A stretch of DNA of 64,000 nt, taken from NCBI RefSeq assembly GCF_036884655.1, contig NC_088345.1, forward strand, positions 29,269,001 to 29,333,000, read 5' to 3'. Shown piece after piece: positions 1-10,301 of the stretch. The DNA comes from Musa acuminata AAA Group (Eukaryota; Streptophyta; Magnoliopsida; Zingiberales; Musaceae). The position numbers and the translations under genes are program-made. Positions within the stretch are counted from its first letter, which is position 1; each line of letters opens with the position of its first letter. The notes beneath the pieces were generated by a model. It saw nothing but the letters and a program-made list of their open reading frames with translations. It made no database searches and was not told the DNA's origin.

Positions 1-2744
1 GCACAACATGCACTTGCAGCAATGTATTCGGCTTCCGCCGTAGATAGTGCGACTGAATTTTGTTTCTTAGAAGTCCAAGAAACAAGTGCATGTCCTAAAA
101 ATTGGCATGTTCCGGATGTACTTTTTCTATCTATCCTGCATCCGCCAAAATCGGCATCTGCATAAGCTATTAGATCGAATTTTTCAGATTTTGGATACCA
201 CAATCCTAAATTTGGAGTTCCTTTGAGATATCTAAATATTCTTTTAACACTCTTAAGATGAGATAATTTAGGATTAGATTGAAACCTAGCGCAAAGTCCT
301 ACACTAAACATAATATCTGGTCTAGTCGCAGTGAGGTAGAGTAGACTACCTATCATTCCCCTATATGTTTTTTGATCGAAACTTTCACCATTTTCATCCA
401 TATCTAACTTAGTCGTAGTACTCATAGGGGTGTTTATTGCTTTTGAATTATCCATGTTAAATCGTTTTAACAATTCTAATGTATATTTCGATTGGTTAAG
501 AAATATACCATCACTAAGTTGTTTGATTTGTAATCCCAAAAAGAAAGTTAATTCACCCATTAAACTCATTTCAAATTCTAGACTCATACATTTGGCAAAT
601 GATTCACATAGTGATTCATCCGAAGAGCCAAACACAATATCGTCAACATAAATTTGCACAATAAGAAAATTATTTTCAAAATGTTTAATAAACAATGTAG
701 TATCAACCTTGCCTTTGGTAAAATTATTTAAAATAAGAAAGGAACTAAGCCTTTCATACCAAGCTCTAGGAGCTTGTTTTAAGCCATAGAGAGCTTTAGT
801 CAATTTGAATACATGATTAGGAAGAAGAGAATTTTCAAATCCGGGAGGTTGTTCGACAAATATTTCTTCGGAAATAAAACCATTCAAGAAAGCACTTTTA
901 ACATCCATTTGAAATAGTTTAAAATTATTACTACTAGCATAGGCAAGGAGCATCCTTATGGCTTCTAATCGAGCCACGGGAGCGAAGGTTTCATCGTAAT
1001 CGATACCTTCTTCTTGGTTGAAACCTTTGGCCACTAATCTAGCCTTGTTTCTAACCACGATACCATTTTCGTCTTGCTTGTTTCTAAAGACCCACTTAGT
1101 ACCTATGACTAAGTGGTCACTTGGTCTAGGAACAAGCTTCCATACCTCATTCCTCTCAAATTGGTTCAATTCTTCTTGCATTGCAATGATCCAAAAATCA
1201 TCTTTTAAGGCTTCGTCAATGCATTTAGGTTCAATTTGAGAAAGGAAAGCGGCGTTAGCACAGAAATTTTTGAAAGAAGAACGAGTTTGAACCCCTTTTG
1301 ATGTATCTCCTATAATTTGCTCTTTTGGATGAGCATCTACATACTTCCATTCTTTTGGTAAAGAAATTTCGGAAGAAGATGCATTCAAAAGGCTATTTTG
1401 AGGAGAGGGTTCATTTAAATTCAAATTATCAAAACCAAGATCATCATCAAAATCATTTTTCTTTAAATCGGAAATTTCATTAAAAACTACATGAATAGAC
1501 TCTTCAATTACTAAAGTTCTTTTATTAAAAACCCGAAAAGCTTTAGAAACGGAAGAGTAACCAAGAAAGATGCCTTCATCGGATTTAGCATCAAATTTTC
1601 CTAAAGCATCCCTTTCATTTAAAATAAAGCATTTACAACCAAAAACTTTAAAATAGGAGATGTTTGGTTTTTTGTTATTCCATAATTCATAGGGAGTTTT
1701 GGATAAGGATGGTCTTATTAGGACTCTATTCATGATGTAGCAAGCCGTATTTACGGCTTCGGCCCAAAAGTACTTAGGTAAACTATGTTCATTCAACATA
1801 GTTCTTGCCATTTCTTGTAGGTTTCTATTTTTCCTTTCAACTACTCCATTTTGTTGAGGATTTCTTGGAGTTGAGAAGTTGTGATTGTACCCATTACTTT
1901 CGCAAAAATTTTGAAAGTCACGGTTTTGGAATTCACCACCGTGATCACTCCGAATTGATGAAATCATGAAGCCTTTTTCATTTTGAGTGAGTTTACAAAA
2001 TTTAGAGAAACACTTGAAGTAATCACTTTTGTGAGCTAAGAAATAGGTCCAAGTGTATCTAGAGTAGTCATCCACAATCACAAAGGCATATTTGCTTCCA
2101 CCTAGACTTGTTGTATCAATTGGTCCAAATAAGTCCAAATGGATCAATTGTAATGGTCTAGTAGTGCTAATTTGATTTTTTGGTTTGAAGCTTGTTTTTA
2201 TTTGTTTGCCTAGTTGACATGCATCGCATACTTTGTCCTTAATAAACTTCATATTTGGAATTCCTCGTACTAATTCTTGAGATGAGATCTTAGATATTGT
2301 TTTCATGCTTGCATGGCCTAATCTCCTATGCCAAAGCCAAGCATCATCATTTACGACGGAGAAGCACATTTCATTACTTAGTTCATCAAGATTGATGGTA
2401 TAGACATTATTTTGTTTTAAAGCAATCATAGTCATATTATGATTTGGTTTTTCAATAATGCACATATTTGATTCAAATCTAACAATGTAACCTTTATCGC
2501 ATAGTTGACTAATACTCAAGAGATTATGTTTCAATCCATCAACTAGTAAGACATCATCAATGGAAAAATTAAATTTGTTACCAATAGTTCCCTTGCCAAT
2601 GATTTTGCCCTTGTTGTTGTCTCCGAAGGTAACGTACCCTTCTTCTTTGCTAGTGAGCATAGAGAAATGAGATGGATCTCCAGTCATATGTCTTGAGCAT
2701 CCACTATCGAGATACCATCTCTTGCTCCTAGCTTGTGGGTTTGT
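1..2744 (-). CDS. pol: S1 pol polyprotein (protease, integrase, RT, RNase H), partial
   Basis: The minus frame directly after the gag TAG (2745-2747) stays open to the window edge, about 914 codons. In order it shows the aspartic protease ([11 protein letters not shown] near 2680-2712), the integrase zinc region (HRRLGH...CDACQLGK, about 2210-2340), the integrase core with LDLFG, SDHGGEF and VVERKNR carrying the D-D-E residues (about 1820-2150), the reverse transcriptase with YVDD (near 640) and the start of RNase H (ALSTAEAEY, near 20-50). The frame is the same as gag, so readthrough or removal of the TAG would give Gag-Pol. No frameshift or stop is visible. The product replicates and integrates the element. 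The C-terminus is cut only by the window edge. Confidence 0.92.
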
Positions 2745-3308
2745 CTACAAAAGAGGATGATTTTTAGGTACCCATTTGATTTTGGGTGCCTCAAAAATTG
2801 ACCCACTAACTTTGTTATTTATGATTGAATTCTTTATAGTTCCTTTAAGAACCCATATTAATTTTTGTGAACTAATTTTCCTAAATGGGCATTTGTAGGC
2901 AATATGTCCAGATTTGCAACAAAAGTTGCATTTCACATAAGAGGAAACATGTAATGTAGGTCCTTTTACGAAAGTGGTGGGATTTTGATATAATCCTTTT
3001 ACAAATCCAATTCCATTTCTATTTGCGATGTGACCCTTGTTTGCAAGGATCATATCTAATCCTTTGCTACCAACCTTAAACTTGTTTAAGGTTTCCTTAA
3101 GAAGCATATTTTCATTTTTTATTGCTTCTAAGTGCTCACACTTAGAGCATGGAGGAGTTTGAAGACTATCAAACTTATCTTGTAGCAAAGCATGCTCTTT
3201 CTTTAAGATACTTAACTTCTTGCTAACAGTTCTACATTCATCAAATAATTCATGAAAAGCAATAGACAGTTCTTCAAAAGATAAATCTTCATTAAATAAA
3301 TCACATAC
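2745..3308 (-). other. S1 candidate gag/pol intron (564 bp, GT-AG)
   Basis: On the minus strand the segment starts GAG|GTATGT and ends CTCTTTTGTAG|AC, which are good plant donor and acceptor sequences. Its length is a multiple of three, so Gag reads through it until the terminal TAG. Removing it would join Gag residue 334 to Pol in frame. S5 lacks exactly the homologous segment. That it is spliced is inferred from S5, not observed. Confidence 0.72.
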
Positions 3309-4310
3309 CTCTTCTCCTAACGCCATTAGCGCGTAATGAGCAACTTGCTCGGTGTTGGACTCCTCTTCTTCGGATGCACTTGAATCATCCCACGTTGCCT
3401 TGAACGCCTTCTTCTTTGATGTCCTCTTTTTGGCTTGAGGACAATCGTTCTTGTAGTGTCCCGGTTTTTTGCATTCATAGCAAATCACTTGGTCTTTCTT
3501 TTGTTCAAATTTATTTTTTGTATTATTTTTAAATCTGTTCTTTCTTAAATATTTTTTAAACTTTTGAGTCAAAAGTGCAATGTCATTGTCACTGTCCTCA
3601 TCACTTGATGTTCCTTTCAAGTGGTCTTCTTGTGATTTGAGTGCCATATCCTTCCTGTTCTTTGGAAGGGGGTTCTCGAGCTCGTCATGAGCTTGACATG
3701 TCATTTCGTAGGTCATTAGAGACCCAATGAGTTCTTCAAGAGGGAATGCTTTAAGGTCTTTGGCCTCTTGAATGGCCGTAACTTTTGGATCCCAACTTTT
3801 AGGGAGGGATCTTAAGATTTTAGTTACTAGTTCAAAGTTAGTAAAATCTTTACCAAGAGCTTTGAGTCCATTGATGACATCCGTAAACCGGGTGTACATG
3901 TCTCCGATGGACTCACTTGGTTTCATTCGAAAAAGTTCGTAAGAGTGCACAAGGATGTTGATTTTGGACTCTTTCACTCGGCTAGTGCCTTCATGAGTGA
4001 CCTCAAGAGTTCTCCAAATATCAAAAGCCGAATCACACATTGAAACACGATTAAATTCGTTTTTGTCTAGTGCACAAAACAAGGCATTCATAGCCTTTGC
4101 ATTTAAAGCAAAAACCTTCTTCTCCGATTCATTCCATTCGCTCATCGGAAGAGAAGATTTTTGAAATCCATTCTCGACAATAGACCAAAGCTCAAAGTCC
4201 ATAGAAATGAGGAAGATTCTCATGCGAGTCTTCCAATATGTGTAATCCGACCCATTAAACAAAGGTGGTCGTGCAATAGAATGGCCCTCTTGCATGCCGG
4301 AGTAAGCCAT
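2745..4310 (-). CDS. gag: S1 Gag (capsid/nucleocapsid), 521 aa, with intron-encoded C-terminal extension
   Basis: Gag forms the cytoplasmic virus-like particle and packages RNA. The ATG lies about 40 bp after the primer-binding site and begins MAYSG, as in S5-S7. Residues 15-45 look like DUF4219 and about 60-200 like a UBN2 gag domain. A zinc knuckle, CYECKKPGHYKNDC, is at residues 277-290, followed by a basic and then an acidic serine-rich stretch. Residues 335-521 are encoded by the candidate retained intron. They contain a leucine/lysine/glutamate-rich probable coiled coil (about 345-425) and a second complete CX2CX4HX4C knuckle (CNFCCKSGHIAYKC, 461-474). The ORF ends at a TAG that is also the candidate splice acceptor. 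This is the only copy here that keeps both knuckles intact. Confidence 0.9.
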   Translation of the reverse strand: MAYSGMQEGHSIARPPLFNGSDYTYWKTRMRIFLISMDFELWSIVENGFQKSSLPMSEWNESEKKVFALNAKAMNALFCALDKNEFNRVSMCDSAFDIWRTLEVTHEGTSRVKESKINILVHSYELFRMKPSESIGDMYTRFTDVINGLKALGKDFTNFELVTKILRSLPKSWDPKVTAIQEAKDLKAFPLEELIGSLMTYEMTCQAHDELENPLPKNRKDMALKSQEDHLKGTSSDEDSDNDIALLTQKFKKYLRKNRFKNNTKNKFEQKKDQVICYECKKPGHYKNDCPQAKKRTSKKKAFKATWDDSSASEEEESNTEQVAHYALMALGEEVCDLFNEDLSFEELSIAFHELFDECRTVSKKLSILKKEHALLQDKFDSLQTPPCSKCEHLEAIKNENMLLKETLNKFKVGSKGLDMILANKGHIANRNGIGFVKGLYQNPTTFVKGPTLHVSSYVKCNFCCKSGHIAYKCPFRKISSQKLIWVLKGTIKNSIINNKVSGSIFEAPKIKWVPKNHPLL

Positions 4311-4348
4311 CTCTCTTGGGTATTAAACCAAATATGAGAGATAACCTT

Positions 4349-4360
4349 GCTCTGATACCA
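4349..4360 (-). other. S1 primer-binding site (initiator-Met tRNA)
   Basis: The minus strand reads TGGTATCAGAGC two bases after the 5' LTR end. This is complementary to the 3' end of plant initiator-Met tRNA and primes minus-strand DNA synthesis. The two-base spacer is CT on the plus strand. Confidence 0.9.
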
Positions 4361-4362
4361 CT

Positions 4363-5639
4363 TGTTAGGATCGGAGCGGCACTAAGAGGGGGGGGTGAAT
4401 TAGTGCAGCGGATAAAAACTTCGATTTTAATCAAAATCTTTCGTACGTTAAGAACGAAACTTGAGAAATTTAACTTGAAGGCGTATTCTTGAAGTTGCGC
4501 AATAGGAGTAATAAGGAACTAAAGCAGTAAGAAGATTTGCAGTAATGTAAATGACAATAATAAAGAGCAAACCAGAGATTACGCCGATTTTTAGAGTGGT
4601 TCGGTCAAATGACCTACTCCACTTGCGAGGCCCCTCTTCGATGAGGCTCCCACCTTCCACTAGCAAGTCTCTTGAAATGGAAGGGTAAACACCCCTCTTA
4701 CAACCTTTTACAAGCAGCTCAACCTCTTACAAATTTTCAATAAGAAAGGAGGAGAACTCTCTAGCAAATTGAAAACAAGACTTCTAAGACTTTCTAAGAC
4801 TTTTCTCTCAATCAAAATGCTTCTCAAAAGTTGTAACCTCAGTTGAGATTAGAGGGGTATTTATAGGCCTCAAGAGGATTCAAATTTTGGGTTTCAAAAT
4901 TTGAATTCTTTTAGGGTTCCCGGTGCTGGAGGTTCCACCGCCCAGCCAGGCGGTGCCACCGCCCAGCACTCGGGTACTGGGCGGTGCCACCGCCCAGCCA
5001 GGAGGTGTCACCGCCCAGCACTCGGGTGCTGGGCGGTTCCACCGCCCAACTAGGCGGTGCCACCGCCTACAGTGATTTCAGCCCAACTACAGTGTTTTCA
5101 GCCACTAGTTGGGCTTCAATCTTGGCTCTCTAGTTCGCTGGTTTAGCTTAATTTTTAGCCTAAACCAACTCTGACTTTGGGCCCAGTTGGCCCCTAACCA
5201 GGATATAGGATTATCTCTTAATCCTAATCCTAATTACAAGTGGACTACATAACCAAAACACATCCTAAGCAAATTTTCAACCGCGAACGTCGAGTCTTGT
5301 TCCGGCGAGCTTTCCGACGAACTTCTTCCGACGGACACCCTGCAAGCTCCCAATCTTTGTGATGACTTTTAACGAGTAGCCGAGCCTTCTCGGTGATCTC
5401 CGCGAGCCTCCGACGATTTCTTCGGCGAACTTCCGACACGTTCCCGATTTCTTCTCGGATGGTTCCGGCAGCATCTCCGATGATTCTTCGGTCTCTTAAA
5501 CGTCCATCGAGCTCGACTCCGGTATCCTTGCTTTATGTTTTCTGGTTATCGTAGTTAATCCTGCACACTTAACTCAATAATATGGATTAGATCAATTAAC
5601 CCACCAATTGATTATATCATCAAAATCCGAGATTCAACA
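4363..5639 (-). repeat. S1 5' LTR (1277 bp)
   Basis: The LTR is bounded on the plus strand by TGTTAGGATC (inner end) and ...GAGATTCAACA (outer end), that is TG...CA on the minus strand. The TATA box on the minus strand is CCTATAAATACC (4856-4867). Upstream of it (about 4930-5065) lies a cluster of GGCGGTGCCACCGCC-type palindromes. A run of G (plus strand) sits near 4386, close to the primer-binding site. This LTR would drive S1 transcription leftwards. Confidence 0.93.
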
Positions 5640-5964
5640 GCCCGGGCGCTCGATCCCCAAGCGGTGGCACCGCTCGGTTGGTGGTGGCACCGCCCGAGAA
5701 CCCCCTTATAAAGAGGGGGGGGTTAGGGTCGATGGTGGAACCGCCCCCAACCCGAGAGCACCCTCCCTAGTACTCTCACAAAGCCCTCTAAACCTCTCTC
5801 AACCTCATTCTAAGCTTCTAGAAGCCTAAGAGAGGGGTTCTTCTTGGATCAAGCTCTCTACCTCCCAAGGAAACTAATATAAGGTAAGATCTGAAATTTT
5901 TTCTTCCTCTCATTATTTGGCCTATTCTTTAAAGTTCTCTCTTAATCTATCATCATGATTATAT
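5640..5964 (+). promoter_or_regulatory. S2 internal promoter-like leader before the ORF
   Basis: GGTGGCACCGCC-type palindromes (about 5660-5695) are followed by TATAAAG at 5707-5713 and another such motif near 5732. A pyrimidine-rich leader follows, with a good splice-donor match AAG|GTAAGA near 5882. The layout imitates the palindrome-plus-TATA module of the LTRs but has no primer-binding site nearby. It may be an internal promoter or a piece of a diverged LTR. No acceptor is obvious just before the ATG at 5965. Confidence 0.45.
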
Positions 5965-7092
5965 ATGGCTCCTAAGAGATCATCAAGAACCAAAGGGAAA
6001 AGGGTGGAAGGAGATTCCTATGACCAAATCCTCTTTAGATCTAATGAAGTAGCCCTTAGGTATCCAAATTTCGAAACAAGAACAATACATAATTGCAAAC
6101 ATGTTGATCTAGATGAACTTAGAAACCTAAAACCCATTAGATGGTTTGCAAATTTAGATGTCTTATCTATCCTACAAATTGATGAACCGATTTACCCTAG
6201 GTTGGTTAGGTTATTTTATGCAAACTTAAGTGTGGACGATGATAGCTTAACTACCTACCTCTTAGGAACACAAATTCGAATCTTTGATAGCACTATATGT
6301 GAGTTAATTGGAATTGCCGAAAAGGATAAGGGTTGTTATTTTAGAAGTAAATGGGATATCAATACAATCGGAGCAACTTACTCCGAAGCCTTAGAAACTA
6401 TTTTTGCAAATCCGAACCTAAGCATAATTCCCAAAAGTTGCAAGCACTTGTTGCCCTTTAACTCTAAATTTCTTCATCACATCATGATAAGCATCCTACT
6501 TCCTAAACAATTTCATCATGATGAGATTAGTCAAATAGAGTTAAGTACTATGTATTGGATTATGACCGGCCAAAATAATTATTTTGGATACTTAATCCGG
6601 CAACATATGTAGGACATAATAGCTAAAGACTCAATGTTACCGTATGGGAGGTTAGTCACTAAATTAATGTTTGCCTATAATATTTGTGTCTCACCCGATG
6701 AAGAAATAATCCAGGTTGATCGATTTAACACTATCAACAGAAACCTACTCAAGAGACTTAGGTGCACTTTTGACAATGGTATATGGATTAGACAACCTAG
6801 AAGGACTGATCCAGTTCCCCCACCAGTAGAACACCTTGAAACACCCATTTTTAAAGGAAATGAATCTCCTCCTAGTCCCTTTGGTGCAGCACCTTCAGAA
6901 CTAGCTCATGCTTCATCTTCTGAAGATCCCATCATGGCAAAATTAAATCAAATCAAACCACAACAAGAGCAACTCAAATCACAACAAGTGCAAATACAAT
7001 TACAGCAAGTTGAAATTTTGATGGAACTACGACAAATGAACCAGAAGATAGATGCCATGTATAGGAACTCTGGAATTCCTCCTAAGGAATAA
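5965..7092 (+). pseudogene. Putative plant transposon protein ORF (PF20167-like), one in-frame stop
   Basis: A single frame runs from ATG 5965 to TAA 7090-7092, broken only by a TAG at 6610-6612 that could come from a CAG. Together the two parts make about 375 residues. The N-terminus is basic (APKRSSRTKGKR). The central part contains LTTYLLGTQIRIFDSTICEL and a following IGIAEKDKG, the style of the putative plant transposon protein family (PF20167 by my recognition; not searched). The C-terminus is proline-rich, then glutamine-rich with heptad-like spacing (about 325-370), suggesting a coiled coil. It resembles no Gag or Pol domain. Its function is unknown. It sits inside an LTR element and may be captured cargo, or a truncated protein if the TAG ends translation. 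Confidence 0.6.
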
Positions 7093-7598
7093 TCATTGTG
7101 TTAAACCTTTCTTATTATTGTAAACCTCTATGCTACCTTAACATGCGTTTGATATTATCTGAGTATATGATGTTGGATGTTTCTTTCCGAAATTTTGTCA
7201 ACATTTTGGTGGCACCTTCATGTTATTTTGGATGATTTAATCTCTTGAATGATCGATCTTAATGCCAAGTTGAAGCTTTGTCAATTTTGACATCTCCTTT
7301 TCAAGATTTTTTTTCTTATGAGATGATTTTATGAATGGCTTCAATGATCACGAGTTTTATGCTTAAAAATTCATCTCCTTTTTGTTGATGACAAAGGGGG
7401 AGAAGAATGTGCAAAAAGATTGATGACTTGTGCAAATATGAAATTAGCATGACTTATATGTATCGTACTGCAATAGCTTATATGTTGTATAATGCAATGA
7501 AAAATGTCTTATATGTGTTATATTCCTTAAAAGCATCGTAAAACTTTTTTGAGCATATCGCATATGAAAGTTTTTAGATTGATTGTCGTATCATGTTT

Positions 7599-7682
<84 letters not shown>

Positions 7683-8029
7683 AAGCAATCATCTCATGAT
7701 CATATGAAATCATGCCTTGCATTTATATCATGAGATCCATGTTGAAATTTCAAATTATTATTATTTCTTGTCGAAATGATAATTGCCTTTTATCATTCAG
7801 CTTGAAAATAATTTTCATACCTTGAAATTATGAGAAATACAAAGTTTCGTATTTCCTCATGCTTAATAAGAATAACGAAAAGTTCAACGGATAGAACTTA
7901 TCGATTTAGGCTTGAATTCAAAGAGATTGAATTCAAGTGTTTTTATCTTCTCATAATATAGCATATAGATAGGGCGAGTTATGATTAACTCCGTCATCAA
8001 TTGATTGTCATCATCAAAAAGAGAGAGAT
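7093..8029 (+). other. S2 3' untranslated region with extra polypurine tract
   Basis: No gene is seen here. It matches the post-pol regions of S3-S7. It contains TTTTTGTTGATG followed by an internal purine tract ACAAAGGGGGAGAAG (7391-7405), a TA microsatellite (7602-7679), a degenerate GATAGGGCGAG motif with a TAACTCC arm near 7970-8000, and the terminal purine tract AAAAAGAGAGAGAT (8016-8029). The terminal tract has GAGAGA in place of the usual run of Gs. Confidence 0.7.
7602..7679. repeat. (TA)n microsatellite, about 39 units
   Basis: An uninterrupted TA dinucleotide run lies in the S2 3' UTR. It is absent at the same place in the other copies, so it is a local expansion. Confidence 0.97.
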
Positions 8030-9291
8030 TGTTGAATCTTGGATTTTGATGATGAAGTCAATTGATGGGTTAATTGATCTAATCCATATTATTGAGTTAA
8101 GTGTACAGGATTAACTATGATAGCTTGAAGACATAAAGCAAGTTTATTGGAGTCAAGTTCGATGGGTGTTCGAGAGTCCACCGAAAGTCCAAAGAATCGT
8201 CGGAAGTGCTACCGGAACCAACCAAGAAAGAATCAGGGACTTGTCAAAGTTTTTGGAAGTCCGCCGGAAAGATCATCGGAGGTTTGTGGAGATCACCAAG
8301 AAGGTTCGAATACTTGCCAAAGACTCGTTGAACTCGCCACAAAACCGAGAGCCTGTTGGGAGTCCGCCGGAAGAAATCTAAGGGTGTATCGGAAGTCCGC
8401 CAGAAGTTCACCGGAAAGCTCGCTAGAAGGAAACTCGATGTTGCTGGTTAAAAATTTGCTTAGGGCTATGTCTTAATTTCATAGTTTGCATATAATTTGG
8501 GTTAGGATTAAGGGTTAATCCTATAACCCGGTTAGGGGCCAATTGGGCCCGAGTTTGGACTGGTTTGGGCCAAGTTTGGAGCCCAACCAGAGAGTTGGAA
8601 TAGTCCAGGTGGTGGCACCATCTAGAACTCGAGAGGTCCGGCGGTGGCACCGTCGGTACACTATTAGTGTCAGACACTGACAGGCGGTGCCACCACCACT
8701 GATAGGCGGTGGCACCGCCAGCACCGAGAAACCAAAAAATAATTCAAATTTGGAGCTCAAATTTAAATCCTCTTAGGGCCTATAAATACCCCTCAATTCT
8801 CAACAGAGATTATACCTTTTTGAGAAGTTAGAAAGTGAGAAAAAGCTCTAGCAAAGTCTTGTTTTCAATAGCTTAAGTGTTCACCTCCCTTTTTCTCTTT
8901 GAAAAAAAATCTGTAAGAGTGTGAACCACTTGTAAGAAGGTTGTAAGAGGTATTTGGTTCTTCCCCTTCAAAGTGATTTGCTAGTGGAAGTTGGGAGCCT
9001 CATCGAAGAAGGCTTCGAAAGTGGATGTAGGTCATTTGACCGAACCACTATACATCGTGGTGTTCCTTGAATGTGTGAGTGTTTAATTTTCTGAACCATT
9101 TCTCTACTTAGGTGCAAATCATTCAGTTTTCAACTCCCTACTCTTGACTACCTTTACTCGAGCTATTTTAGATAAGACATCTTTCATCGAATCGAAATCT
9201 CTACACATTTACGAAATCGATTTCAAACTTATAAGTTTTAATCCATTGCACTAATTCACATCCCCCCCCCAGTGTCGCTCTGATCCTAACA
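8030..9291 (+). repeat. S2 3' LTR (1262 bp)
   Basis: The LTR starts TGTTGAATCTTGG and ends CTGATCCTAACA. The TATA box is TATAAATACC at 8781-8790, with GGCGGTGGCACC-type palindromes upstream (about 8610-8725). A C run (about 9262-9270) lies just inside the 3' end. No primer-binding site follows; mid-gag of S3 follows instead, so this is a 3' LTR. Confidence 0.92.
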
Positions 9292-10169
9292 ATGAGGACT
9301 TTAATGAATACTTGGCACTCTTGATAAGAAAATTCAAAAAAATCATAAAAAGAAATAAATTTAAAAATGATACTAAAATAAATTTGAACCCGAGAAAGAA
9401 TAAGTGATATGCTATGAATGCAAGAAGCCGGGATACTTCAAGAGTGAATGTCCCCAAGCAAAGAGGAAGCAACTAAAGAAGAAAGCTCTTAAAGCAACTT
9501 GGAATGACTCAAGTGCATCCAAAGAAGAGGAGCCAACCAACACCTAGCAAGTTGCTCACTATGCGCTAAAGGCTAGTGGAGATAAGGTGAGTAGTTCATT
9601 TGATGCAAATTTATCCTTTGATGAACTATTAAATATTTTTCATGATTTATTTGATGAATATAAATTAATTAGTAAAAACTATAAATTATTGAAAACAGAG
9701 CATGCTTCTCTTATTAGTGATTTTGATAGATTAAAAGTTGAGTACAATGATAATTTTGCTCCATGTACGAAATGTGATGAACTAGAAATACTTCAAAAGG
9801 AAAACTTGCTACTTAAGGAAACTCTAGAAAATTTTGAGGTTGGTAGTAAGTCCTTGAATATGATCCTTGCCAATAAAGGTCACATTCATAGGAGAGGCAG
9901 AATCGGATTTGTGAGTAGCTCTCACTAAAATCCAGCCACCTTTGTTAAAAGCCCTACCTTGCATGTATCACCTCACACCAAATGCAACTTTTGTTGCAAA
10001 CTCAGATATGTTACCTATAAATGTCCACTTAAGAGATACAGTTCACATAAATTGATTTGGGTTCTTAAAAGAACCTCAAATGACTCAATGCAACATGATA
10101 AGCTATATAGATCGATTTTTGAAGCACCCAAGGTCAAATGGGTACCAAAAAATCATCTTTTTTTTGTAA
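9292..10169 (+). pseudogene. gag: S3 gag remnant (from zinc knuckle onward)
   Basis: The sequence joins the Gag family just upstream of the zinc knuckle, which reads CYECKKPGYFKSEC; the essential His is Tyr. Stops occur before and after the knuckle (for example TGA near 9409 and TAG near 9546). From 9587 the intron-encoded coiled-coil part follows (FDELLNIFHDLFDEYK), then a second knuckle with Arg-Tyr in place of Gly-His (CNFCCKLRYVTYKC). A one-base gain in a T run near 10158-10165 shifts the frame just before the position of the conserved stop. It is not functional. Confidence 0.85.
9587..10169 (+). other. S3 candidate gag/pol intron, acceptor mutated
   Basis: The donor GATAAG|GTGAGTAG matches the plant 5' splice consensus nearly perfectly. 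The homologous 3' end reads TTTTTTTTGTAA|AAAA, where AG has become AA. The length is 583 bp, one more than in S4, S6 and S7, because of the T-run insertion. Confidence 0.6.
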
Positions 10170-10301
10170 AAAAATATACCATCACAAGCTAGGAGCAAGA
10201 GATGGTACCATGATAGTGGATGCTCATAGCATATGACTAGAGATTCATCTCAATTCTCTAAGCTCACTAGCCTAGACAAAGGATATGTCACCTTTGGAGA
10301 C
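10170..10301 (+). pseudogene. pol: S3 protease start, cut by S4
   Basis: The sequence corresponds to the protease N-terminus (SQARSKRWY...DSGCS...MTRD...SQFSKLTS), with changes and a shifted frame. It ends at GAGAC (10297-10301), the left target-site copy of S4, and resumes at 43111. Confidence 0.8.

Larger units (their letters stand above)
1..5639 (-). mobile_element. S1: Sirevirus-like Ty1/copia element, 3' part off window
   Basis: This minus-strand LTR retrotransposon has its 5' LTR at 4363-5639, primer-binding site at 4349-4360, gag at 2745-4310 and pol from 2744 leftwards. The RNase H end, 3' UTR and 3' LTR lie outside the window. The domain order PR-IN-RT-RH identifies Ty1/copia; the large Gag and LTR over 1.2 kb point to the Sirevirus (SIRE/Maximus) lineage. 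It is the best preserved copy here. The bases right of the LTR (GCCCG, 5640-5644) should be its target duplication, but the left copy is not visible. It appears to lie inside S2. Confidence 0.93.
5640..9291 (+). mobile_element. S2: Sirevirus-derived element carrying a transposon-type ORF, 5' part off window
   Basis: A 3' LTR at 8030-9291 is preceded by a polypurine tract and a 3' UTR of the Sirevirus type (7093-8029). The upstream internal region carries a plant-transposon-protein-like ORF where the end of pol would be expected. S1 interrupts the element at 5639, and its 5' LTR is presumably left of the window. It was inserted into the gag of S3; the right target copy would be ATGAG (9292-9296). 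It may be a non-autonomous derivative mobilised by autonomous relatives. Confidence 0.75.

Noticed and set aside
430..1239. Short plus-strand frames
   Set aside because: They lie antisense to the RT of S1 and encode nothing recognisable.
5245..5474. Arginine-rich small frames in LTR U3 regions (also near 8147-8476, 11295-11578, 21906-22271, 31491-31802, 33342-33701, 42681-43064)
   Set aside because: The same LTR segment is open in several frames and both strands because of CGG/CCG-rich content; frames are not conserved between copies.
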